The notes: generated by a model from the sequence alone, not told the origin. 44,041 nt of DNA from Hyella sp964606015 (GCA_964606015.1 CAZSEZ010000004.1:1-44041); one strand, 5' to 3'. Numbered from the stretch's first letter, positions 32,615 to 42,061 are shown. Translations and numbers: made by a program.

Positions 32615-34414
32615 CTAGCCACCAACAGTTACCGTAGGTTCACCACCCAGTTCAAACGCTTCGTGGGCAGTTTTTAGAGCTTCAATACCGTCTGTTTCGG
32701 TTACAACACAGCTAATCTTAATTTCAGAAGTTGAAATTGTGTGGATGTTGATTTGCTTATCAGCCAGAGCAGCAAATAACTTAGCAGCTACTCCTGGGGT
32801 TCCCTGCATTCCCGAACCGACAACACTGGCTTTTGCAATCGCACTATCAATCACGATCTCTTGATAACCAATTTCTGCTTTAACTTTATCTAGAGCTGCT
32901 TTCGCTGTTTCAGCATCTTCTTGAGCAACGGTAAAAGCAATATCTCTAGTGTGAGTACCATCAACCACCTTACTACGCTGAGACTGAATGATCGTATCCA
33001 CACTAATAGAATGCTCTGCCAAAATGCTAAAGATCCGAGCTGCTTTACCTGGTAAATCGGGAACTTGCAAAATCGCAACACGGGCTTTACCACGATCTAA
33101 AGCAACACTTCTAACTGCTGGATTGTCTGTGCTAGTTTCTCCCTTGGTAGGTAATGAAGAGGAAGCAATCTCAAAAGTTTCACAGAGTAGTTGAGAAGCG
33201 CGATCGCATTCACTACGGTCGATTACACAGCTAACTTTGACTTCCGAAGTCGAAATCATCTGAATATTAATTCTTGCATCAGAAAGAGTCTGGAACATTT
33301 TAGCTGCAATGCCAGGACGACCAATAATCCCTGCTCCAGAAATCGCTACCTTCGCAATGTTGTTATCGACTAAAACTTCAGCTTCACTGTTAGTCGCATT
33401 ACCTAATTTTGGGGCGATCGCCTGAGCCACTTGTTGAGCATGGGCTAGTTGCTCGTTGGTAACAGTAAAAACAATATCGTTAGTGTTGGACTCGTGAATC
33501 GACTGAATGATCAAATCAACATCAATTCCCTGAGCAGAAATTTCACTAAATAGTTGAGCAGCAACCCCAGGACAGTCGGGAATCTTGGTTAGGGCGACTT
33601 TTGCTTGATTAGTATCTACCTCTACACCGTCTACTGCTTTTGCTAATTCTAAGCCTTCTAGCGATCGCGGTTTCGGTTCTGGGGAAGTTACCCTGGTGCC
33701 AGGGGCATCGCTCCAACTCGAAAGCACTACCAAAGGCATCCCGAAGTTACGCGCAATCTCTACCGCTCTAGGGTGCAAAACACTGGCTCCCAAACTAGCC
33801 AACTCCAACATTTCATCTGCAGTAATCTCGCTCATCATCTGAGCTTCGGGAACAATTCTGGGGTCGGTAGTCAAAATTCCTGGGACATCGGTATAGATTT
33901 CACAGCGATTAGCTCCCAAAGAGGCAGCCAAAGCCACAGCAGAAGTATCTGAACCACCACGACCCAAGGTAGTAATTTCTAATTCTTCTTGACTACTAAT
34001 GCCCTGGAAACCTGCCACCACGACAACTTCACCGCGATCAAGATGTTTGGTAAGGCGATCAGTTTTAATCTGTAAAATTCTTGCTCTAGAGTGATCGGCT
34101 TCGGTAACAATCCCTACTTGCGCACCCGTTAGAGAGATCGCGGGTTGTCCCAACTCCTGAAGAGCCATACTCAAAAGCGAAATCGAAACTTGTTCCCCAG
34201 TCGAAAGCAACATATCCATTTCGCGACGGGAAGGATTAGCTGTAATCTGCTGCGCCAAGTCTACTAAAGTATCGGTACTCTTGCCCATCGCTGAGACGAC
34301 CACCACGACGCTATTACCTTGCTGAACAGTTTTTTGAATTCTCTGAGCTACCGCTTTGATTCTCTCTACTGTGCCAACAGAAGTACCACCATACTTTTGA
34401 ACTACTAACGCCAT
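32615..34414 (-). CDS. lysC: Aspartate kinase
   Basis: LysC phosphorylates aspartate, the first step toward lysine, threonine, methionine and isoleucine. The 599-residue protein starts MALVVQKYGGTSVG, the invariant kinase motif, with GGSDTSAVALAA further in. The C-terminal half has four ACT domains in two pairs, each carrying NINIQMIST/NIHTIST-type segments that bind lysine and threonine for feedback inhibition. This long four-ACT form is the cyanobacterial type. AAGGGAG lies just before the ATG. It is divergent from the ergothioneine genes. Confidence 0.97.
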   Translation of the reverse strand: MALVVQKYGGTSVGTVERIKAVAQRIQKTVQQGNSVVVVVSAMGKSTDTLVDLAQQITANPSRREMDMLLSTGEQVSISLLSMALQELGQPAISLTGAQVGIVTEADHSRARILQIKTDRLTKHLDRGEVVVVAGFQGISSQEELEITTLGRGGSDTSAVALAASLGANRCEIYTDVPGILTTDPRIVPEAQMMSEITADEMLELASLGASVLHPRAVEIARNFGMPLVVLSSWSDAPGTRVTSPEPKPRSLEGLELAKAVDGVEVDTNQAKVALTKIPDCPGVAAQLFSEISAQGIDVDLIIQSIHESNTNDIVFTVTNEQLAHAQQVAQAIAPKLGNATNSEAEVLVDNNIAKVAISGAGIIGRPGIAAKMFQTLSDARINIQMISTSEVKVSCVIDRSECDRASQLLCETFEIASSSLPTKGETSTDNPAVRSVALDRGKARVAILQVPDLPGKAARIFSILAEHSISVDTIIQSQRSKVVDGTHTRDIAFTVAQEDAETAKAALDKVKAEIGYQEIVIDSAIAKASVVGSGMQGTPGVAAKLFAALADKQINIHTISTSEIKISCVVTETDGIEALKTAHEAFELGGEPTVTVGG

Positions 34415-34499
34415 TGCTCCCTTAACCTTATTTACCCACTAAAGCACCGCTTATCTTACCATTTCTCCTGTAAGTATTAAGCCCGATAAACCTACACTT

Positions 34500-34534
34500 G
34501 ATGCAACTTAACTAACTCAACTGTAATTTGCATC
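34500..34534. repeat. Inverted repeat between lysC and egtB
   Basis: GATGCAA (34500-34506) and TTGCATC (34528-34534) are perfect complements 21 bases apart. They lie 86 bases before the lysC start and about 97 before the egtB start. The spacing of about 28 bases centre to centre would suit two half-sites of a regulator, but no protein can be named. Confidence 0.4.
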
Positions 34535-34630
34535 ATAGAGCAGAATATAGCGATCGCAGCTTCAACAATTTTCAGGAATAATTGCGATTGCGTTACCCTA
34601 TGACAGAAGCTTTTTCTCTGGCTCATATCA

Positions 34631-35953
34631 ATGTCCTCTCCTCCGAATCTTCTTGATTGCGATCGTGCAGATTTACTCAACTACTTCCAAGACTCCTGGC
34701 GGCTAGAAACCATACTCTGGCAAAGCCTCAAAGAGCGAGAAACTTTTTACCTCAGTCCCGATCCTTTGCGCAATCGTCTAATTTTTTATTTAGGGCATTC
34801 AGCAGTTTTTTATATCAACAAATTAGTCAAAGTTGGTTTACTCAATCGCAGAATTAACGACTATTACGAAAACCTGTTTGAAATTGGTGTCGACCCCGAA
34901 ACCCCGGAAGAACTAGAAAAAACAGTAGGCAAAATTGATTTTCCTGACGTAGAAAAGGTCTGGCAATATCGCCAAGATGCCCAGGAATTAATTACTCAAA
35001 CTGTCCAGCAGGCTCCTTTAGATTTACCCATTACACCAGAAAGTCCTTGGTGGGCATTTTTGATGGGGGTAGAACACAGTTGGATTCATTTTGAGACTTC
35101 CTCGATGTTGCTACGTCAGTTAGATTCAGATAAATTACAACGTCCTCAAGCATGGCAATATGGCATGAGTCAGGGCAGTGCTCCCGAGAATCCTTTGCTA
35201 GCAATTCCTGGAGGTCAAGTTACTCTGGGCAAGCCAAAAACCTCCAATAGCTATGGCTGGGATAGCGACTATGGAGAACTAGCAGTAGAGGTCGAACCCT
35301 TTTCTGCTAGTAGATACCCTATAACCAATCAAGAATTTTTAGAATTTGTCAGGGCTGGAGGGTATGATAATCCGGAATATTGGAGCGATCGCGCTTGGCA
35401 ATGGCTAACCAAGAATCAGGTCAAACAGCCGAAATTTTGGCAACGCCAAGCAGATGGGAGTTATCTGTATCGGACTGTTTTTGAATTAATCGAATTGCCT
35501 TTAGATTTTCCCGTAGAAGTTAACCACTTTGAAGCAATGGCCTATTGTTGTTGGCTGGGTAATGGAACTCGTTTGATGAGCGAAGCAGAAGGGAATCTGG
35601 CTCTTGGTGAAGATCGAGAAAATGTGTCACTAACCAGTAATTACAATCTCAACTTTAGCTACGGTTCCCCAACTTCCGTAGGCACAGCTGACACAAGTAA
35701 TAATTCTTATGGTCTAAAAGATCTCAGAGGGAACGTTTGGCAATGGATGCAGGACAGCTTTACTGCTTTACCAGGTTTTCAGGCTCATCCTCTTTATTTA
35801 GACTATTCCGAACCCTTTTTAGACGAGCAACACTATGTAATGAAAGGAGGCTCGTGGGCTAGTATGGGGGCTTACGCCTCAGCGTATTGTCGCAACTGGT
35901 TCCGCCCCTATTTTTACCAGCACGTCGGATTTAGAATTGCTCGCAGTAATTAG
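34631..35953 (+). CDS. egtB: EgtB, OvoA-like non-haem iron sulfoxide synthase
   Basis: A 440-residue protein with an N-terminal DinB-like four-helix domain and a C-terminal formylglycine-generating-enzyme-like domain. The iron ligands are His56 (YLGHSAVF), His149 and His153 (EHSWIHFETSS), the expected set. The block ETSSMLLRQL is closer to the OvoA group than to mycobacterial EgtB. The reaction is oxygen-dependent carbon-sulfur bond formation between trimethylhistidine and a thiol. The egtD gene lies 16 bases downstream, so ergothioneine rather than ovothiol is the likely product. Convergent evolution of the cyanobacterial EgtB from the OvoA type has been described. Confidence 0.9.
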   Translation: MSSPPNLLDCDRADLLNYFQDSWRLETILWQSLKERETFYLSPDPLRNRLIFYLGHSAVFYINKLVKVGLLNRRINDYYENLFEIGVDPETPEELEKTVGKIDFPDVEKVWQYRQDAQELITQTVQQAPLDLPITPESPWWAFLMGVEHSWIHFETSSMLLRQLDSDKLQRPQAWQYGMSQGSAPENPLLAIPGGQVTLGKPKTSNSYGWDSDYGELAVEVEPFSASRYPITNQEFLEFVRAGGYDNPEYWSDRAWQWLTKNQVKQPKFWQRQADGSYLYRTVFELIELPLDFPVEVNHFEAMAYCCWLGNGTRLMSEAEGNLALGEDRENVSLTSNYNLNFSYGSPTSVGTADTSNNSYGLKDLRGNVWQWMQDSFTALPGFQAHPLYLDYSEPFLDEQHYVMKGGSWASMGAYASAYCRNWFRPYFYQHVGFRIARSN

Positions 35954-35969
35954 TAGTTAGAAATCGATC

Positions 35970-36950
35970 ATGATTGACCCAAGACTAGATATCCGTTACT
36001 TACAACGAACGGAAACAACCAATACAGATGATGGCAAAGAAGTAATTGCTGGACTAATTCAAGAACAAAAGACTTTACCCGCACGTTATTTTTACGATGC
36101 TAAAGGTTCGCTGCTATTCGAGCAAATCTGTGAGTTACCAGAATATTATCCCACCAGAACTGAAGCGGGGATCTTAAAGCAGTATGCCAAAGCGATCGCA
36201 GATATCACCCAATCCTGTGAACTGATCGAACTAGGTAGTGGCAGTTCGACCAAGACTCGTTTTCTCTTGGATGCTTATCATCAAAAAGGGCAACCCGTCT
36301 ATTACAGCCCGATTGATGTCAGCAATAGTATTTTAGAAAAATCCGCACAACAGCTTTTAGTACAGTATCCTTTGCTCAAAGTTAGAGGTTTAGTTGGCAC
36401 ATATGATGCTGCTTTAGCTGATTTACCTAATCCTGTTGCTAGTTCCAGAATGCTAATTTTTTTGGGTAGTAGTTTAGGTAACTTTTCTAAGTCAGATTGC
36501 GATCGCTTCCTAAAACAGATATCTCGGGTGATGAATCCAGGGGATTATTTTCTTTTGGGAGTAGACTTACAGAAACCCATTGAAATTCTAGAAGCTGCCT
36601 ATAACGACTCTCAAGGAGTGACCGCAGCTTTTAACCTCAACATGCTAAGTCACTTAAACGACTTATTTGGTGGGGATTTTCAGCCAGAGTTATGCCATCA
36701 CCACGCCATTTACAACCAAATTCAACACCAAATCGAGATGTATCTCGAAGTACAACAAACCCATACGGTTAGTTTAAGTAAATTAGATCTAATTATCGAC
36801 CTTCAGGCAGGAGAAAAAATTAGAACTGAGATCTCTCGCAAATTTGACCTCGGACAAATGCAACAACAACTAGAAACAATCGGATTAAATCTCTGTGAGT
36901 CCTACACTGATACTAATGAGTGGTTTGGTTTACTGTTATTTCAGAAGTAG
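35970..36950 (+). CDS. egtD: L-histidine N-alpha-methyltransferase
   Basis: EgtD methylates histidine three times to give hercynine (N-alpha-trimethylhistidine), using S-adenosylmethionine. The 326-residue protein has the family start LPARYFYDAKGSLLFEQICELPEYYPTRTE (in part), the cofactor loop ELIELGSGSSTKTRFLL, and GSSLGNFS. Length is normal. It lies directly between egtB and the DUF427 gene on the same strand with gaps of 16 and 25 bases, so all three should be co-transcribed. Confidence 0.95.
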   Translation: MIDPRLDIRYLQRTETTNTDDGKEVIAGLIQEQKTLPARYFYDAKGSLLFEQICELPEYYPTRTEAGILKQYAKAIADITQSCELIELGSGSSTKTRFLLDAYHQKGQPVYYSPIDVSNSILEKSAQQLLVQYPLLKVRGLVGTYDAALADLPNPVASSRMLIFLGSSLGNFSKSDCDRFLKQISRVMNPGDYFLLGVDLQKPIEILEAAYNDSQGVTAAFNLNMLSHLNDLFGGDFQPELCHHHAIYNQIQHQIEMYLEVQQTHTVSLSKLDLIIDLQAGEKIRTEISRKFDLGQMQQQLETIGLNLCESYTDTNEWFGLLLFQK

Positions 36951-36975
36951 TTTTTAGTTTTAATTCAAGCCAATA

Positions 36976-37473
36976 ATGCCAAGACCTGAGCCAATCCCTC
37001 CCAAACCAGGACAAGAATCTGTCTGGGATTATCCCCGACCCGCAGTTCTCGAAGACAGCGATAAAAAGATCGAGATTGTTTTCAACGACGTAGTTATCGC
37101 CAAAAGCGATCGCGTCAAGCGAGTCATCGAAACTAGTCACCCCCCTAGCTACTACATTCCTGCGGAAGACATCAAGCTAGAGTATTTCAGCCAAACTCCC
37201 CACAGAACTTTTTGCGAGTGGAAAGGCTGGGCAAATTATTATCAAATTCAGGTCAACGACCAGCAAGTTAGTAATGCAGCTTGGCGTTTTGCCCAACCTA
37301 GTCCCAACTTTACCGAGATTAGCAACTTTTATAGTTTCTACCCAGGCATGATGGATGCTTGTTATGTCAATGGTGAACTAGTTACCCCCCAACCAGGCAA
37401 TTTTTATGGCGGTTGGATTACCTCAGATGTTGTCGGTCCTTTTAAAGGAGAACCAGGGACGATGTTTTGGTAA
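36976..37473 (+). CDS. DUF427 protein
   Basis: A 165-residue soluble protein with the DUF427 core: VWDYPRPAVLEDS at the front, then HPPSYYIPAEDI, and FCEWKGWANYYQ in the middle. The family is common in bacteria and plants of unknown reaction; it has a small beta-barrel-like fold. It starts 25 bases after egtD. Linkage to an ergothioneine pair suggests, but does not show, a role in thiol or histidine-betaine metabolism. Confidence 0.88.
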   Translation: MPRPEPIPPKPGQESVWDYPRPAVLEDSDKKIEIVFNDVVIAKSDRVKRVIETSHPPSYYIPAEDIKLEYFSQTPHRTFCEWKGWANYYQIQVNDQQVSNAAWRFAQPSPNFTEISNFYSFYPGMMDACYVNGELVTPQPGNFYGGWITSDVVGPFKGEPGTMFW

Positions 37474-37627
37474 TGAACAGTTGGTAATTTTTGATTAACA
37501 AAAAGACTAAAATCTAAATATAGTATAGGAATTTAAGATTTTGGGGCGTTAATTTGTTAACCTTTCATAAGGTCACCTTAACCAAAGTCTTGCGACTTGT
37601 TTAGACCTATGAAGCAACAGATAAATT

Positions 37628-38500
37628 ATGTCCTGGACTCGTATTACTAGTGGGGTAATTGCGATCGCGATCGCCCTCAGTTTGATTATTCTTGGAGGCT
37701 GGTATTTCACTGCTGGCATTGCCATCCTAATCGTTTTGGCTCAAATCGAGTATTTTCGTTTGGTCAGAGCCAAGGGAATCGAGCCTGCTGGCAAGACAAC
37801 GATGGTGGTTTCTCAAGTCTTATTAATTTGCGCCAGCGTTGCTCCCAATACTACCGATGCAATGTTTTGTCTAGGTGGGACGATAATCTGCTTTTATCTC
37901 TTGTTTCAGCCCAAGATGGCGACTATTGCAGATATTGCAAGTTCAATTTTGGGTCTTTTTTACTGTGGTTATTTGCCCACCTACTGGGTACGTCTCAGGG
38001 TCAGCTTACCGAATACTATCGATGCGACGAATTTACCGCTAGAAGGTTACTGGCCTATTTCTTGGCAAGATGTTAGAACTTTCCCTACTGCTCTTGTTTT
38101 GACTTTTTTGGTTATGGCCTGTATCTGGGCTGCAGATATTGGGGCTTACTTTATGGGTAAAGCTTTTGGCAAAACTAAGTTGTCTGCAATTAGTCCCAAG
38201 AAAACTGTTGAAGGAGCCTTTTTTGGTGTTCTAGGTAGTTTAATTGTTGCTGAGCTAGGAGCTTGGTACTTTGATTTCCCTGGTTGGCAAATCAGTGGCA
38301 TTTTACTCGGCAGCTTGATCGGTGTAACAAGCTTGCTAGGAGATCTAACCGAATCAATGATGAAGCGCGATGCAGGGGTCAAAGATTCTGGTCAATTGAT
38401 TCCTGGACATGGTGGAATTCTGGATCGCACTGACAGCTATGTATTCACAGCACCTTTAGTCTATTACTTTGTGACTTTATTATTGCCACTGCTGAAATAG
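37628..38500 (+). CDS. cdsA: Phosphatidate cytidylyltransferase
   Basis: CdsA makes CDP-diacylglycerol from phosphatidate and CTP, the branch point for membrane phospholipids. The 290-residue protein is almost all membrane helices. The C-terminal third carries SPKKTVEGAFFG and the family signature LLGDLTESMMKRDAGVKDSGQLIPGHGGILDR (in part), with its conserved aspartates. The start ATG at 37628 follows an AT-rich 154-base gap. It is convergent with the small secreted-protein gene, 23 bases away. Confidence 0.95.
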   Translation: MSWTRITSGVIAIAIALSLIILGGWYFTAGIAILIVLAQIEYFRLVRAKGIEPAGKTTMVVSQVLLICASVAPNTTDAMFCLGGTIICFYLLFQPKMATIADIASSILGLFYCGYLPTYWVRLRVSLPNTIDATNLPLEGYWPISWQDVRTFPTALVLTFLVMACIWAADIGAYFMGKAFGKTKLSAISPKKTVEGAFFGVLGSLIVAELGAWYFDFPGWQISGILLGSLIGVTSLLGDLTESMMKRDAGVKDSGQLIPGHGGILDRTDSYVFTAPLVYYFVTLLLPLLK

Positions 38501-38523
38501 TTAGTGGTTATGATTTGATGCCA

Positions 38524-38808
38524 TTAAAAGGGTGTTAAGGTTTTGAAAAGTTTTCTGATATTGAGCAGAAATATTAGTTCACGAATTTGTGGATCTAATT
38601 CAGGATCGTAAACACTCTGAGCAATTTTTTCTTGTTCCTGAGCATATTCGGCGGCGGATAAAGGCCGATTATCTAATGGCGATCGTCCTTCTAAGATGAT
38701 TTCACTCCGCAAAATCTCTTCTGGAGTATCTTCTGGTGGTGGCAAAGCTGAGACTGTTTGAGCTAAAAAGTTAAAACCTAACAACAAACCAAGAGTAAAT
38801 GTTTTCAT
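38524..38808 (-). CDS. Small secreted protein
   Basis: A protein of 94 residues with a signal peptide (MKTFTLGLLLGFNFLAQTVSA, likely cut after SA) and an acidic mature part with PEEILRSEIILEGRSPLDNRPLS. No family is recognised. Its ATG overlaps the stop of the HEAT-repeat gene by one base (TGATG), so the two are co-translated. Confidence 0.75.
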   Translation of the reverse strand: MKTFTLGLLLGFNFLAQTVSALPPPEDTPEEILRSEIILEGRSPLDNRPLSAAEYAQEQEKIAQSVYDPELDPQIRELIFLLNIRKLFKTLTPF

Positions 38809-40217
38809 CAGAAATCAAATTCTTCTAGCAAATTTGCCAGATACCAATCAGGTGTAACTTTACCAACAATAGCAGGATTGATTAAATAGGCGTTGCGAAA
38901 AGCGGCTAATGCTCTATTTTGATCCTTTTCAGCAAAAGCTTTCGCACATAGTAACCAGGCTTCTGAAGGGGATGGTGAGCGTTCAAAAACTGTAGAGTCA
39001 ATTTGTAGAGCGCGATCAATGCCATTTCTATCATTTTCCAGAAAACAGCCCATTTCTGCCCAGGATAAACCCTCGCAAAGTTCTTTCAAAGCCTCATCAG
39101 GTGTCAGTTCAATACTTACAAAATTAGCGATTTTCTCTTTTCTATTCCCCATCCCATAGGGCAAACCATAAGCTTCAAAGGTTCCCATTATGTTCCCAAT
39201 AGACCACAGTTCATCTGTAAGCAGCATCTGAGTTAAAACTAGTTTTTGGATATCGGTGAGTTCTATCAGTGGTTCTTTACATTTTTCAAAAGCTGCGGAC
39301 AGTAGAGTTTTAACTAGAAGGATTGTGGCAAAAGAGCGATTTTTCTTAAGTAACTGGCAGATTTCAGGAATAGCTTGCTGCTGAACATGACGGGGTAAAT
39401 GAGAAATAGAAAAAGCAGCATCTCCTGTAGATTCTCCTCCCGCACCGATGATACGATCATAATTAGCGATGGGCTGATTAACAAACTCTAGCAATGGGTC
39501 AATTAACCTCTCTTCAGGGGCGATTCTGGCTAACTGACAAGCTGCAATACATTTGGTAGCAGTAAATCCTTCTTCGTCTAACATTCTCTGTAGAATGTTT
39601 ACTGCTCCTAGCTCTCCCAAGGCAAAAGAAATCCCCGCTCTGACATATTGAGATGATTCTTGTTTAAACAAGGCTTCTAATTTGGGAACAGAAGATTCTG
39701 AAATAGTTGGCATACAAGCTAAAACCCCAACCGCACCAGCTCTTACCTGATAATCTGAATCTTCTAGCAATCTGTAGAGTAATTCTGCTTCTTCCAGCGA
39801 TTCTCGATAAATTTCATTCAAATAATCATACCAACCATGCTTCGTAGCATATTCATCTACCTCTCCCCATTTAAAAAATCTCTCTCTATCTTCCCAATGA
39901 GGACGACATTGAATACTGAAAAATTCAGCAATAGCATGACGCCAAAAACTTAGTAGAGAAGGACGGATCTCTAAAGATGGTTCACCACAAAGTTCGATAA
40001 CAAAGGGTAAAACATAGGGAGTTCCAGGAAACTGGGTTCCTTGATGAAAGCAAGCTTCAAATAGTTCAGTTAATGCTAAGTCAACTTTTTGAGGATCGGA
40101 ACTAAGTAACAAGCGAATGTCGTAGGGAATATCTAAAGCCCAGTCAAAAGCAAAATAAGTTTTCTCTTTGCTATTCTGTAAATCTTCCCAAGGCAAATTA
40201 TCTAAACCTTCTAACAT
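38808..40217 (-). CDS. HEAT-repeat protein
   Basis: A 469-residue helical protein. HEAT-like repeats are visible, for example DYQVRAGAVGVLACM and YVRAGISFALGELGA, followed by more degenerate repeats to about residue 300. The first 120 residues (WEDLQNSKEKTYFAFDW...FPGTPYVLPFVIEL) form a distinct helical start that I associate with bacterial HEAT proteins of unknown role. The C-terminus has a tetratricopeptide-like stretch (SEAWLLCAKAFAEKDQNRALAAFRNAYLINP). It probably binds another protein. Alternatives such as an immunity protein cannot be excluded. Confidence 0.8.
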   Translation of the reverse strand: MLEGLDNLPWEDLQNSKEKTYFAFDWALDIPYDIRLLLSSDPQKVDLALTELFEACFHQGTQFPGTPYVLPFVIELCGEPSLEIRPSLLSFWRHAIAEFFSIQCRPHWEDRERFFKWGEVDEYATKHGWYDYLNEIYRESLEEAELLYRLLEDSDYQVRAGAVGVLACMPTISESSVPKLEALFKQESSQYVRAGISFALGELGAVNILQRMLDEEGFTATKCIAACQLARIAPEERLIDPLLEFVNQPIANYDRIIGAGGESTGDAAFSISHLPRHVQQQAIPEICQLLKKNRSFATILLVKTLLSAAFEKCKEPLIELTDIQKLVLTQMLLTDELWSIGNIMGTFEAYGLPYGMGNRKEKIANFVSIELTPDEALKELCEGLSWAEMGCFLENDRNGIDRALQIDSTVFERSPSPSEAWLLCAKAFAEKDQNRALAAFRNAYLINPAIVGKVTPDWYLANLLEEFDF

Positions 40218-40302
40218 TCAGCTACTTTATATAGAACATTAGTATTTTATAAATTCCTCAACTGGAGATGATGATTCGTTTGACTTAACTTAAGCTTTGC
40301 GA

Positions 40303-40344
40303 TCGCCTAGTATCCACTAGGTAGGGATTGCCCGACCTAGGCGA
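40303..40344. repeat. Inverted repeat upstream of ftsY
   Basis: TCGCCTAG (40303-40310) pairs perfectly with CTAGGCGA (40337-40344) across a 26-base spacer. Inside, CTAGGT and ACCTAG can also pair, so two alternative hairpins are possible. It lies about 62 bases before the ftsY start. There is no T run, so it could be an RNA element or a protein site in the leader. Confidence 0.5.
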
Positions 40345-40405
40345 GATATCCCGATTCATCTAGAATGTATACACTGTTTAAGATACTTTTTAGATTCTCT
40401 TCCTT

Positions 40406-42061
40406 ATGTTTAACTGGTTTCGCCGTAACAACAAAGCCAAGCAAGAAACTCCCAAAGCTGCTCCTGAGCAAGAACCACAAAAGCAAGAGGAAGTAGTAGC
40501 TGAAAGCGAAACAAAAACACCAAGCCAAGAAGATTATCTAGCGTTAGCAAAAGCTGCTTATAAAAATATTCAAGCCAAGAAAGAACAGGCAAAAGTTGAA
40601 GAGGTAGCAGAGGAAGTAGAGTCAACAGAAGAAGCAATTGCAGAAACTCCTGAACCCACCTTAGAACCAGAGTCAACAACCGAACCAGAAGCAGCAACAG
40701 AACCAGAGACCACTATTGAAGTTGTTGAAGAAGAGATAGAAGCCAAATCTGAAACTGTTAACGAAGTAGTTGAACCAGTAACAGTAACACCAGCAACAGA
40801 CCAAGTAGTAGAAGCAGAAAGCGCACCAAAGCCAGCAGATACTCCAACTCCAGAACCAGCAACAATAGAGTCAGAAGCTGTTACCGATTCAGTCACGACA
40901 CCAGAAACTAAACTCACAGAAGAAATAGAAGAAACAACACCAGAAGCACCCGAACCAGTCGAGACTCCTACGAATGTTCCCGCTTGGATGCAAAAATCCC
41001 AAGGATTAGAAAAACTCCAAGAAACTGCGATCGCAGAACCTGAACCAGAACCTGAATTAGATGACGATTTTGTTTGGTCAGCAGGAGTTTTAGCAAGACA
41101 AGGTAGAACAGCAGAAGAGATTTCCGAAGAAGAAATTAGCTGGCTGACTAAACTACGGCAAGGTGTAGGCAAAACCCGCCGTGGCTGGATTGTCCAGCTC
41201 AAATCCTTAGTAGGACAAGGACCCCTCAATAAAGATGCCATCGAAGAAATTGAGTTTTTATTATTGCAAGCAGATATTGGGATTGACGCAACCGACTACA
41301 TAGTAGAAACGCTCCAAGACAAGCTCAAAGAAGAAGCACTACCTCCTGAAGAAGCGATCGCTTATCTGAAAACTATTCTCCAAGATATCCTTGATAAACC
41401 CCTCCAAGGTCAAGATAATAAAGACTTTGTCCCAGAAGACGATATTCTCAACATCTGGCTGCTAACAGGAGTTAATGGCGCGGGTAAAACCACTACGATT
41501 GGTAAGCTGACTAACTTAGCCAAAGGCTCTGGCTACAACTGTTTAATCGCAGCAGCCGATACTTTCCGCGCAGCAGCAGTTCAACAGGTACAAGTTTGGG
41601 GAGAGCGAACCAAAACTGAGGTTATTGCTAACCCAGGACAAAACACAGACCCCGCAGCCGTAGTTTATGATGCTATTTCCGCAGCCAAATCTCGTGATAC
41701 CAATTTGCTCCTAGTAGACACCGCAGGTAGATTGCAAAATAAAAAGAACCTCATGGATGAGCTAGCCAAAATTCGTCGTGTGGTCGATAAAAATGCTCCC
41801 GATGCCAAGATAGAATCCTTGCTGGTTATTGATTCAACACTAGGTCAAAACAGTCTTTATCAAGCAAAGGTGTTTAGCGAAGCTGCTCAATTAAGTGGGG
41901 TTGTCCTAACCAAACTTGATGGTAGCGCCAAAGGTGGTGTTGCCCTTGCGATCGCAAGAGAATTAAACTTGCCAATTCGTTTTGTTGGCGTAGGAGAAGG
42001 AATTGAGGATTTACGTCCCTTTTCTAGCTACGAATTTGTAGAAGCCTTGCTCGAAGGTTAG
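40406..42061 (+). CDS. ftsY: Signal recognition particle receptor FtsY with long acidic N-terminal extension
   Basis: FtsY docks the signal recognition particle at the membrane. The 551-residue protein ends in a standard NG domain: GVNGAGKTTT (from Gly355), DTFRAAAVQQ, LLVDTAGR (Asp438 region) and TKLDGSAKGG. In front lies an extension of about 190 residues made of Glu, Pro, Thr and Ala in repeated TEPE/TPEP units, which is low in complexity and disordered. FtsY proteins often have acidic N-termini that attach to the membrane, but this one is long and repetitive. The first 10 residues (MFNWFRRNNK) form a short amphipathic, positively charged segment suited to membrane contact. Confidence 0.95.
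   Translation: MFNWFRRNNKAKQETPKAAPEQEPQKQEEVVAESETKTPSQEDYLALAKAAYKNIQAKKEQAKVEEVAEEVESTEEAIAETPEPTLEPESTTEPEAATEPETTIEVVEEEIEAKSETVNEVVEPVTVTPATDQVVEAESAPKPADTPTPEPATIESEAVTDSVTTPETKLTEEIEETTPEAPEPVETPTNVPAWMQKSQGLEKLQETAIAEPEPEPELDDDFVWSAGVLARQGRTAEEISEEEISWLTKLRQGVGKTRRGWIVQLKSLVGQGPLNKDAIEEIEFLLLQADIGIDATDYIVETLQDKLKEEALPPEEAIAYLKTILQDILDKPLQGQDNKDFVPEDDILNIWLLTGVNGAGKTTTIGKLTNLAKGSGYNCLIAAADTFRAAAVQQVQVWGERTKTEVIANPGQNTDPAAVVYDAISAAKSRDTNLLLVDTAGRLQNKKNLMDELAKIRRVVDKNAPDAKIESLLVIDSTLGQNSLYQAKVFSEAAQLSGVVLTKLDGSAKGGVALAIARELNLPIRFVGVGEGIEDLRPFSSYEFVEALLEG

Noticed and set aside
34492..34680. Small minus-strand frame over the egtB start
   Set aside because: It overlaps the first codons of egtB and has no homology or ribosome binding site.
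40570..41241. A long minus-strand frame opposite the acidic part of ftsY
   Set aside because: Its Ser/Val/Ala-rich low-complexity sequence is the mirror of the TEPE repeats of ftsY; there is no start signal or family.
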